Source: GCA-2698665 sp047611265
GTDB taxonomy: Bacteria > Pseudomonadota > Gammaproteobacteria > GCA-002705445 > GCA-002716945
Assembly (NCBI GenBank): GCA_047611265.1
Contig: JBLFWM010000010.1
Location: 1-12,185 of the forward strand
Direction: 5' to 3'
DNA: 12,185 bases
Shown here one piece after another: positions 1 to 6,240 of this stretch. The position numbers and the translations under genes were made by a program. The notes under the pieces are model-generated. The model searched no databases, had not been told where the DNA came from, and saw only the letters and a list, made by a program, of their open reading frames with translations. Every line of letters starts with the position of its first letter. Positions within the stretch are counted from its first letter, which is position 1.

Positions 1-645
1 ACCAAATGCATAATCACTTTTTGAAACATTAGCTTCAGTGTCTGCTTCAGCCATACCACGCATATAAGCAATTTCAATTGGACCCATTGCAGCATGATAA
101 GAAAGAGTTGACTCCCATGTACCAGCTTGACCAAATGAACCATTACTTGTACCGCCATGCGCATTTAGAGCAAGACCAGTATCCATGTTTGAGTCATAGT
201 TACCCATTGTTTTATATGGAGATTCAAATGAACCTATGCCGACATAACCCAATCCTGTTAAGAAACCAAGGTTTCCAACATGTAAATTGATCGTACGACA
301 ATCTCTAGCGCCAGTACATGCAGTAGAACTGTCATTACCCGCAGTGCCATCAGCAATGTCGAATTTCCATTCAGCATGTCCGATTAAGCTCATTGCGCCT
401 AAGTTTTCTTTAAATTTAATTCCTAATCTACTTTTTCCACCATTATCTCTAATGCTGTCAACAGAGTTTGTTGAAGCAGAAGCTTTGTTTTCATACCCTA
501 CGTATAAACGGCCAAAAAAGTGTACCCCATTGCCAGAATGAGCAGCGGAAACACTAGACTTGTCACTTGACCCGCCATGTCCACCAGCAAATACTAGAGT
601 AGAAGAAGCAGCCATAAAAGCGACTGCGGTAAATAACTTATTCAT
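1..645 (-). CDS. Outer-membrane porin, Gram-negative general porin type (3' end beyond the window)
   Basis: This is the first 215 residues of a protein whose C-terminus lies beyond position 1; the frame stays open to the edge. Residues 1-20 form a clear signal peptide: K3, a hydrophobic stretch, then LVFA before Gly21. The mature start is Gly/Ser/His-rich (GGHGG). From residue 43 alternating beta-strand sequence begins (FFGRLYVGYE), followed by SRLGIKFKENLG at 72-83 and an acidic strand around 90-100. This is the usual opening of Gram-negative trimeric porins (Porin_4/OmpC-like), which let small solutes cross the outer membrane. Cys110 and Cys116 could form a disulfide in an extracellular loop. 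The ATG at 645 is preceded by GGGGAG at 649-654, only three bases away. By a rough count this gene has higher GC than its neighbours (about 40%), as often seen in highly expressed porins. The family call is good; substrate specificity cannot be told. Confidence 0.85.
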   Translation of the reverse strand, partial: MNKLFTAVAFMAASSTLVFAGGHGGSSDKSSVSAAHSGNGVHFFGRLYVGYENKASASTNSVDSIRDNGGKSRLGIKFKENLGAMSLIGHAEWKFDIADGTAGNDSSTACTGARDCRTINLHVGNLGFLTGLGYVGIGSFESPYKTMGNYDSNMDTGLALNAHGGTSNGSFGQAGTWESTLSYHAAMGPIEIAYMRGMAEADTEANVSKSDYAFG

Positions 646-737
646 AATCTCCCCGGTTTTATTATAATTGTCTATTACCACGTATTTTGACATAAAATTA
701 GGTTAACACAAGGATTTTTGATTAATTTAAGGATGTA

Positions 738-743
738 TATAAT
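738..743 (+). promoter_or_regulatory. Candidate -10 box for argDF
   Basis: A perfect TATAAT lies on the plus strand about 130 bases before the argD start. No good -35 box sits 16-18 bases upstream: TTGATT at 718-723 gives only a 14-base spacer, and the hexamer with 17-base spacing is TTTTTG. The DNA is so AT-rich that a chance match is plausible. The candidate gains a little support from the palindrome just downstream at 752-769, which could act as an operator. Confidence 0.25.
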
Positions 744-751
744 GTTTTTCT

Positions 752-769
752 TATATAGAATTTTATATA
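752..769. promoter_or_regulatory. 18-bp AT-rich near-palindrome, possible operator upstream of argD
   Basis: TATATAGAATTTTATATA pairs at 8 of 9 positions with its own reverse complement. It sits just downstream of the candidate argDF -10 box. ArgR operators are also 18-bp AT-rich palindromes, but their conserved TGAAT/ATTCA half-sites are not clearly present here, so assignment to ArgR is speculative. A chance palindrome is possible at this composition. Confidence 0.25.
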
Positions 770-873
770 GTAATAGTTTAACACCACACATAATAGAATA
801 AACTTAAAGACTGTTATGTTTTATACTACTATTGTATTAGAATACTTCTTTATTTTTTTACTGAACAGATCTT

Positions 874-2049
874 ATGAAAAATTACTTAATGAATACCTAC
901 AACCGTAAAAATATATCCTTTGTTAAAGGCAAGGGAGTATATTTGTGGGATACAGATAATAATAAGTACCTAGATGCTCTTTGCGGCTTAGCCGTTACAA
1001 GCTTAGGACATTCAGATCCTGATGTTGCAGATGTGATATCGCGGCAATCTAAAACATTAATTCATACATCTAATGCCTTTATGATTAAGCAGCAAGAGCA
1101 GTTAGGTGAAAGGTTATGCAAGTTATCTGGCATGCATGCAGCTTTTTTTTGTAATTCTGGGGCAGAAGCAGTGGAAGCATCAATTAAGATTGCTAGAAAA
1201 TATGGAAATGATAAAAAGATAAATAATCCAAAAATTATAGTTATGGAAAACAGCTTTCACGGAAGAACAATGGCTGCATTGTCAGCAACTGGGGGTGAAA
1301 AAGCGCATGCAGGCTTTTATCCTTTATTAGATGGCTTACTTAGAGTTCCCTACAATGACGTGGATGCTATAAAAAAACTTTCAGAAAAACATAATGATAT
1401 TGTAGCTATATTGCTTGAGCCTATTCAAGGCGAAGGAGGCATTATTATACCTGACGAAAATTATTTAAGTGAACTAAGAAATATTTGTAATAAATTTAAA
1501 TGGTTGCTTATGATAGATGAGGTTCAGTCAGGATTTTGTAGAACTGGAAAGTGGTTTGGATTTCAACATAGTGAAATAATTCCAGATGTAATATCTGTTG
1601 CAAAAGCTTTAGGTAATGGTGTGCCTATCGGAGCTTGCCTTGCTAATAATGTTGCAGCAAAAGTTCTTGTCCCAGGAAGTCATGGTTCAACATTTGGTGG
1701 TAATTTTTTATCTACATCAGTTGGTTTAGCAGTATTAGATATAATGAGGAAAAAAAATCTATGTAAAAACGCTAGAGATATTGGATTATATTTAGAATCA
1801 GAATTAAATAAAAAACTATTACATTTTAAGATTATTAAAGAGATAAGATGCAAGGGACTAATGATAGGTATAGAGTTAAGAATAAACTGCATACATCTTG
1901 TCCAGGACGCATTGAAGAAGAAACTGATAATTAACGTAACAAAAGAGAATACTATCAGAATGTTGCCGCCATTAATCATGAATAGATCTCAGGCAGATAT
2001 AGTTGTAACTACCTTGCAGAGAATTATAGGTAAAATTAAATATGAATAA
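874..2049 (+). CDS. argD: Acetylornithine aminotransferase
   Basis: This 391-residue PLP enzyme transfers an amino group from glutamate to N-acetylglutamate semialdehyde in cytosolic arginine synthesis; ArgD enzymes often also serve as succinyldiaminopimelate aminotransferases. Fold-type I (class III) aminotransferase landmarks appear in order: MNTYNRK and GVYLWDTD at the N-terminus, SLGHSDP (43-49), the phosphate-binding NSGAEA (94-99), HGRTMAALSATG (129-140), EPIQGEGG (182-189), IDEVQSGFCRTG (214-225) with Asp215 for the PLP ring nitrogen, Lys244 in SVAKALGNG as the Schiff-base lysine, GSTFGGN (271-277) and RMLPPL near the end. Length is normal. The ATG at 874 has no strong Shine-Dalgarno; a second ATG at 889 (residue 6, where family similarity starts) is an alternative. 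It overlaps argF by 8 bp, so the two are surely co-transcribed. An AstC or GabT role is less likely given the argF partner. Confidence 0.93.
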   Translation: MKNYLMNTYNRKNISFVKGKGVYLWDTDNNKYLDALCGLAVTSLGHSDPDVADVISRQSKTLIHTSNAFMIKQQEQLGERLCKLSGMHAAFFCNSGAEAVEASIKIARKYGNDKKINNPKIIVMENSFHGRTMAALSATGGEKAHAGFYPLLDGLLRVPYNDVDAIKKLSEKHNDIVAILLEPIQGEGGIIIPDENYLSELRNICNKFKWLLMIDEVQSGFCRTGKWFGFQHSEIIPDVISVAKALGNGVPIGACLANNVAAKVLVPGSHGSTFGGNFLSTSVGLAVLDIMRKKNLCKNARDIGLYLESELNKKLLHFKIIKEIRCKGLMIGIELRINCIHLVQDALKKKLIINVTKENTIRMLPPLIMNRSQADIVVTTLQRIIGKIKYE

Positions 2050-2956
2050 AGTAAGACATTTTAAGTCTCTATTAGATATAAATAAAAATGAATTTATTAG
2101 AATAATAGAAAGATCTATTGAGTTTAAAAAGGAGTCTCAAAAAAATATTTTTAATAATTCTCTTCAAAATAAAACCATGGCCATGATTTTCAAAAAAAAC
2201 TCAACTAGAACAAGAGTTGCTTTTGAGACAGCAATGGTGACACTGGGTGGGCATGCTATTTTTTTATCGTCAGATACAACACAAATTACTAGGGGAGAAG
2301 ATTTAGCTGATACAGCAAAAGTTTTATCTGGAATGGTTGATATAATTATGATTAGGACACATGACCATAGTGAAGTAGAAGAGTTGGCTAATAATTCTTC
2401 AGTGCCTGTAATAAATGGATTAACTGAAAAATATCATCCTTGTCAATTATTAGCTGATATGCAAACTTATTATGAGGAAAGAGGTTCTATTGAAGGCAAG
2501 ACGGTCGCCTGGATAGGTGATGGATGTAATATGTGTAATTCATATATTAATGCAGCAAAAATTCTAAATTTTAAACTTAAAATTGCAACTCCATCAGGGT
2601 TTGAGCCTGATCATAAAACATTGATGCTAGCAAAGGATAATGTTGAGTTGTGTGATCTTCCGGGGCAGGCTGTTGAAGATTGTGATTTAGTTACAACTGA
2701 TGTCTGGACAAGTATGGGTGACGAAAGTGAATCTGAGAAACGCAAACAATTATTTAAAAGTTATCAGATAAATCAAAATTTATTTGATAAAGCTAAGTCA
2801 GACGCAATTTTCTTGCATTGTCTGCCTGCCCATAGAGGTGAAGAAGTAGATGCAGATGTAATTGATGGCCCAAGAAGTAGAGTATGGCAACAAGCACATA
2901 ATAGACTATTCACTAGCAAAGCATTAATTGAGTTTTTATTAAATGAATCTAAATAA
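2042..2956 (+). CDS. argF: Ornithine carbamoyltransferase, anabolic
   Basis: This 304-residue enzyme makes citrulline from ornithine and carbamoyl phosphate in the cytosol. All family signatures are present: the carbamoyl-phosphate loop STRTR (54-58), HPCQLLAD (132-139), the ornithine-binding DVWTSMGDE (220-228), and HCLPAHRGEEV (259-269), which carries the reactive Cys of the OTCase family. GGHAIFL and RGEDLADTAKVL are also typical. The HCLP and SMG motifs separate it from aspartate carbamoyltransferase. Length fits the anabolic ArgF type. The start lies inside the end of argD (8-bp overlap), implying translational coupling. The stop codon (2954-2956) directly abuts the stop of ptsI on the other strand. 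Confidence 0.95.
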   Translation: MNKVRHFKSLLDINKNEFIRIIERSIEFKKESQKNIFNNSLQNKTMAMIFKKNSTRTRVAFETAMVTLGGHAIFLSSDTTQITRGEDLADTAKVLSGMVDIIMIRTHDHSEVEELANNSSVPVINGLTEKYHPCQLLADMQTYYEERGSIEGKTVAWIGDGCNMCNSYINAAKILNFKLKIATPSGFEPDHKTLMLAKDNVELCDLPGQAVEDCDLVTTDVWTSMGDESESEKRKQLFKSYQINQNLFDKAKSDAIFLHCLPAHRGEEVDADVIDGPRSRVWQQAHNRLFTSKALIEFLLNESK

Positions 2957-2970
2957 TTAGATATTATTTA
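2950..2970 (+). terminator. Weak AT-only hairpin over the argF/ptsI stop codons
   Basis: TAAATAAT (2950-2957) and ATTATTTA (2963-2970) form a perfect 8-bp inverted repeat with a 5-base loop (TAGAT). TTTTAG follows on the plus strand, as for an intrinsic terminator of argDF. The stem has no GC pairs, so it would be weak, and on the minus strand no U-tract follows it. It covers both converging stop codons. This may simply reflect AT-rich sequence; no stronger terminator is visible nearby. Confidence 0.25.
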
Positions 2971-4705
2971 TTTTAGCGAGCAATTTATTTTTCTTAATAA
3001 GACAGTCACAATTGATAATTTCTCTAGAAAGCCTTTTTAGTTTACTTATATCTGAACTTATCATAATATTTTTTATTTCTGGTATTGCACTTGGGTGCAT
3101 ACTGAATGATTTCAGACCTAATCCCAGTAATAGTCTAGTATAATTGGAGTCACCAGCCATTTCGCCACATAAAGAAACTGGTATTTTATTTTTGGTGCCA
3201 GCATCAATAACTATCTTGATAAGATTAAGAACCGCTGAATTAATTGGATCATATAGATAGTTAACTTCATCATCAACTCTGTCTATAGCTAAAGTATATT
3301 GAACTAGATCATTTGTACCGATTGAAAAGAAATCAACTTGCTGTGCAAATCTATTTGCGAGTACTGCACATGATGGAACCTCAACCATTATCCCTATTTT
3401 AACATTACTGCTAAATTTCTTTTTTTCGCTCTTAAGATTATTTTTAGCAATATCAATCAGTTTCTTAGCATCTGATATTTCTGAGAAATTAGTAATCATT
3501 GGAAGCATTATTTTTACAGTTCCATAATATCCCGCTCTAAGTATAGCTTTAACTTGATTAATAAATACTGTTTGGTTTCCAAGACTATATCTAATACCTC
3601 GTAGCCCTAATGCTGGGTTACGAGCTATAGATCCTGTCTTGACATTATCAGGTATTTCTTTGTCTGCACCTGTATCTAGTGTCCTAAAAATTACTGGGTT
3701 ATTTTTCATTTTTTTAACTATCTGCTTGTATGCAAAAAATTGTTCATTTTCAGTAGGGAAATCATCCCTATCCGCATATAGATATTCCGTTCTAAAGAGT
3801 CCGATACCGTCAATATTCTTTTCACTTATAATTTTTAATTCTTGAGGAAGCTCTAGGTTAGCCATAATCTCTAATTTTTCTTTATCAAGAGAGATATTTC
3901 TTTTAGTTAAAACAGTAGACAGAACTCTTTTCTTTTTCAGAGAACTTTTTTTCAAATTTTGATAATGCTTTACTAGATCTTTTTCAGGGTTAATAAAAAT
4001 TAATCCCTCGTTGCCATCTAAAATTAAATAGTCATCATTTTTAATAATCTTCAGAGCATTCTTGACTCCAACTATAGAGGGTAACTCTAAACCTCTAGTT
4101 AGAATTGAGCTATGGGACGATCTTCCCCCGTATTCAGATATTAGACCCAAGCCTTTAGATTCGTGAGTAATTATCACGTCTGCCGGGCTCAAGTCATCTG
4201 TAACTACTATAACGTTATTAAAACTCTTAGAAATAATATTTATTTTATTTTTTTTTATAATGAGATTATTTAACAACATTTTTGCAACATGATTAACATC
4301 ATCGATTCTTTGCTTAATATATAAGTCTTCTATATTCTCAAATGATTCTTTAATATTTAGATATTCAGTATGAATGGCCCATTCAGATGAATTAAGATTT
4401 TCTGTTATTCTAGATTTTATACTCTCTAAAAATGTTTTATCACTAACAAGAAGTATATGTGTATCTAAAAACAAACCTATATTCTTTTTAATAGAAGGGC
4501 TTATTTTATTTTTAATAATATCTAGCTCAATTAGTGTTTTTTTAAAAGTTGTTTTTAGCCGTTTAATTTCTTTAGATACTAATTTTTTTTCTATATACTT
4601 TTCTTCTATAACATTATTTCCATGTTCTATAACATGAGCCATTCCTATTGATATCCCTTTTGATACGGGCAAACCTTTCAATATAATTGGACTAGTGTTC
4701 TTCAT
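2957..4705 (-). CDS. ptsI: Phosphoenolpyruvate-protein phosphotransferase (PTS enzyme I)
   Basis: Enzyme I takes phosphate from PEP onto its own histidine and passes it to HPr. The 582-residue protein has the usual order: an N-terminal HPr-binding/phosphohistidine domain with GGRSSHSSILTRGLELP (His198 is the phosphorylated residue), then the PEP-binding TIM barrel with GLFRTEYLY (302-310), RTLDTGADKE (341-350), NPALGLRGIRYSL (363-375), MVEVPSC (440-446), SIGTNDLVQYTLA (461-473) and SLCGEMAGD with catalytic Cys513. It lacks the N-terminal GAF domain of EI-Ntr (PtsP), so it is PtsI-like in architecture although it sits in an Ntr-type cluster. It overlaps ptsH by 14 bp and ends the polycistron. 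With no EIIB/EIIC permease nearby, a regulatory phosphorelay is the likely role. Confidence 0.95.
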   Translation of the reverse strand: MKNTSPIILKGLPVSKGISIGMAHVIEHGNNVIEEKYIEKKLVSKEIKRLKTTFKKTLIELDIIKNKISPSIKKNIGLFLDTHILLVSDKTFLESIKSRITENLNSSEWAIHTEYLNIKESFENIEDLYIKQRIDDVNHVAKMLLNNLIIKKNKINIISKSFNNVIVVTDDLSPADVIITHESKGLGLISEYGGRSSHSSILTRGLELPSIVGVKNALKIIKNDDYLILDGNEGLIFINPEKDLVKHYQNLKKSSLKKKRVLSTVLTKRNISLDKEKLEIMANLELPQELKIISEKNIDGIGLFRTEYLYADRDDFPTENEQFFAYKQIVKKMKNNPVIFRTLDTGADKEIPDNVKTGSIARNPALGLRGIRYSLGNQTVFINQVKAILRAGYYGTVKIMLPMITNFSEISDAKKLIDIAKNNLKSEKKKFSSNVKIGIMVEVPSCAVLANRFAQQVDFFSIGTNDLVQYTLAIDRVDDEVNYLYDPINSAVLNLIKIVIDAGTKNKIPVSLCGEMAGDSNYTRLLLGLGLKSFSMHPSAIPEIKNIMISSDISKLKRLSREIINCDCLIKKNKLLAKINNI

Positions 4706-4961
4706 TAAATTTAGCCTTAATTAAATTTTCTAAACTTTTTATTGCCGCAGACTCATCTTCGCCTGAGGCAGTTATTTTTATTTCTGTTCCCTGAGGAGCT
4801 GCTAACATTAATATTTTCATAATGCTCTTGGCATCTGCCCTTTTATCATCATTAGCTATTTCTATTATAGATTGAAATTTATTAGTAAGCGTTACTATTT
4901 TTGCAGCAGCTCTGGCATGCAAGCCAAGCTTATTAGATATTATTATTTTTTTTTCTTTCAT
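4692..4961 (-). CDS. ptsH: HPr-like phosphocarrier protein
   Basis: This is an 89-residue HPr, the small cytosolic carrier that moves phosphate from enzyme I to EIIA proteins. His15 sits in NKLGLHARAAA, the enzyme I phosphorylation site. Ser46, in RADAKSIMKI, is the position that HPr kinase modifies in species that have one. The fold length and the GTEIKITASGEDE segment are typical. I chose the ATG at 4961: it puts His15 and Ser46 at canonical numbers. An upstream in-frame TTG at 4997 would add 12 residues absent from the family and lengthen the overlap. The gene overlaps the EIIA gene before it by 29 bp and ptsI after it by 14 bp. No strong Shine-Dalgarno is visible, so coupling to EIIA translation is likely. 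NPr would be an equally fair name. Confidence 0.92.
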   Translation of the reverse strand: MKEKKIIISNKLGLHARAAAKIVTLTNKFQSIIEIANDDKRADAKSIMKILMLAAPQGTEIKITASGEDESAAIKSLENLIKAKFNEEH

Positions 4962-5346
4962 TTTTAATTTGTATGACGCCGCCTTTACCGCCTTCAATGG
5001 CTTTCACCGTTAAATCCTTTAGAGTAAGTTTTGGATAATTAAATATATGAAGTAACATTGATAAATTAACCCCTGAAACAATGTTAACTGTTTTTAAATA
5101 TGAAAATTCTTTAGCAATATTGCTTGGTGTAGAGCCAAAAATGTCAGTTAATATCAATACTCCAGTTCCTTGGTCTAATAGCTTTACATATTGTTTTGCA
5201 AGATTCATCACATCTGATGGTTTATCATAATGATCAATCGATAAAACTTCAGTTCTTATCGGTATAGAGCCATAAGTGGATTTTGCAGCTAATAGCAATT
5301 GAGCCCCGATATCATTATGTGTTAAAAGTAGTATGCCAATTGTCAT
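4933..5346 (-). CDS. PTS EIIA component, mannose/fructose family (EIIA-Man-like)
   Basis: This 137-residue single-domain cytosolic EIIA belongs to the mannose (EIIA-Man) superfamily. The N-terminal strand MTIGILLLTH ends in His10, matching the phosphorylated His10 of E. coli ManX. Other conserved parts are LILTDIFGSTPSN (64-76), with Asp68 next to the active site, and SGVNLSML (91-98). The C-terminus is short and basic, with no EIIB domain fused, unlike E. coli ManX (EIIAB). Such stand-alone EIIA-Man proteins between rapZ and ptsH are known from proteobacterial regulatory PTS clusters that lack permeases. The start overlaps the rapZ stop in ATGA, and AGGGA lies about eight bases upstream. It probably accepts phosphate from the adjacent HPr; its output partner is unknown. 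Confidence 0.9.
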   Translation of the reverse strand: MTIGILLLTHNDIGAQLLLAAKSTYGSIPIRTEVLSIDHYDKPSDVMNLAKQYVKLLDQGTGVLILTDIFGSTPSNIAKEFSYLKTVNIVSGVNLSMLLHIFNYPKLTLKDLTVKAIEGGKGGVIQIKNERKKNNNI

Positions 5347-6224
5347 TTTATATCCCTGTGTTTTACTAGGATATTATATTTAGCAACAAAATGTCTAGAA
5401 ACCATTTCTATCATATATACAGACCTATGTTGACCACCAGTACATCCTATTGATATAGTGAGATAATTACGATCACTCTTACGAAAACTAGGTATCCATT
5501 TATTTAAAAATCTAATAATGCTCGCTAACATCTCTTTTGAAGTTTTATCAGACTCTATAAAAGATACTACTTTTTTATCTTTCCCAGATAGCTCTCTAAG
5601 TGATTTATCCCAAAATGGATTCTTTAAACATCTTACATCAAAGACAAAATCACTCTCATTGGGAATACTATTTTTATAACCAAATGACTGAAGTTGAATA
5701 AGCATATCTTTATTATTTTTTATAATTGAAATTTTTGACGCAATTTCTTTTTTTAGGTCTAACGGTAGTAATTTATCTGTATCTATAATTAGATTTGAAT
5801 TTTCTTTTAACTTCTGCATAATCACCGCTTCTTTTGATATAGCAGTTCTTAGGTCTACCTTATTATTTGTTAAAGGATGAAGCCTTCTAGTAGCATTGAA
5901 TCTTGATAATAATATCTTTGTGGATGAATGTAGAAATATAGTAGTGTTGTTAAAATCTAATTTCAATAATTCTGCATATAAAGTGGCAATAGATTTTTGA
6001 TAATCATCATCCATTTTAATTGATCTTATATCTATACTAATAGCTACTTTCTCATATATTTTTTGATGGGATTTTTTGATGACTCTAAGCATTTGAATTA
6101 TCATTGTGGGAGAGAGGTTATCTATGCAAAAATAACCTAGATCTTCAAGAGAGCGTAGAGCAATAGATTTACCGGATCCTGATAATCCAGTTACAATTAC
6201 TAATTTCGGTTTTAAGGATTTCAA
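5343..6224 (-). CDS. rapZ: RNase adapter RapZ (YvcJ/YhbJ family)
   Basis: RapZ is a nucleotide-binding protein. In E. coli it delivers the sRNA GlmZ to RNase E and so controls GlmS and amino-sugar supply for the envelope. The 293-residue product has the Walker A motif GLSGSGKS (13-20), then ALRSLEDLGYFCIDNL, TRRLHPL (112-118), IIDTD (146-150), FVFDVRCLKNPFWD (193-206) and the hallmark GCTGGQHRSVY (260-270). I keep the TTG at 6224 as start: an AGAGG at 6232-6236 lies seven bases before it, there is no in-frame ATG before the P-loop, and the resulting N-terminus matches the family. The protein stops at KHRDIK, earlier than the E. coli protein, whose C-terminal basic RNA-binding tail continues with K-R-K. 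It follows ptsN by 16 bases and overlaps the next gene by 4. Confidence 0.93.
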   Translation of the reverse strand: MKSLKPKLVIVTGLSGSGKSIALRSLEDLGYFCIDNLSPTMIIQMLRVIKKSHQKIYEKVAISIDIRSIKMDDDYQKSIATLYAELLKLDFNNTTIFLHSSTKILLSRFNATRRLHPLTNNKVDLRTAISKEAVIMQKLKENSNLIIDTDKLLPLDLKKEIASKISIIKNNKDMLIQLQSFGYKNSIPNESDFVFDVRCLKNPFWDKSLRELSGKDKKVVSFIESDKTSKEMLASIIRFLNKWIPSFRKSDRNYLTISIGCTGGQHRSVYMIEMVSRHFVAKYNILVKHRDIK

Positions 6225-6236
6225 AACATAACCTCT
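6221..6236 (-). promoter_or_regulatory. Ribosome binding site deciding the rapZ TTG start, with overlapping ATG-TTT-TGA
   Basis: AGAGG (6236-6232) is placed well for the TTG at 6224 (seven bases) and poorly for the ATG at 6229 (two bases). That ATG reads only two codons, ATG TTT, before TGA in another frame. The real start is therefore TTG. The overlapping two-codon frame is either chance or could dampen initiation. Confidence 0.6.
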
Positions 6237-6240
6237 TAGA

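Larger units (their letters stand above)
646..873. other. Divergent intergenic region between porin and argD
   Basis: This very AT-rich spacer of 228 bases lies between two divergently transcribed genes, so promoters for both should sit in it. It holds several TATAAT-like hexamers, which are expected by chance at this composition, and one 18-bp near-palindrome at 752-769. I see no sigma-54-type GG/GC promoter, no convincing small open frame and no RNA gene. A strong Shine-Dalgarno is visible only on the porin side. Confidence 0.6.

Noticed and set aside
78..541. Two open frames on the plus strand across the first 540 bases
   Set aside because: They lie opposite the porin, have no recognisable domains or ribosome binding sites, and the minus-strand reading gives a clear signal peptide and porin strands.
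661..666. Perfect TATAAT on the minus strand just upstream of the porin start
   Set aside because: Transcription would begin about 7 bases on, at roughly 653-655, on top of the Shine-Dalgarno GGGGAG (649-654). No good -35 box is present at the right distance, so I did not call a promoter.
646..873. Possible sigma-54 (-24/-12) promoter or riboswitch in the only sizeable intergenic region
   Set aside because: No GG-N10-GC type element on either strand, and no conserved riboswitch-like stems; the region is plain AT-rich DNA apart from the palindrome reported.
3639..4637. Hydrophobic open frames on the plus strand opposite ptsI (3639-3845 and 4374-4637)
   Set aside because: They are antisense shadows of the Lys/Asn-rich ptsI sequence, which reads as Phe/Leu/Ile on the other strand. 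ptsI is intact with all motifs.
4962..4997. Longer HPr start at TTG 4997
   Set aside because: It would add 12 residues that HPr proteins lack and shift the phosphorylation sites away from His15 and Ser46; ATG 4961 gives canonical numbering.
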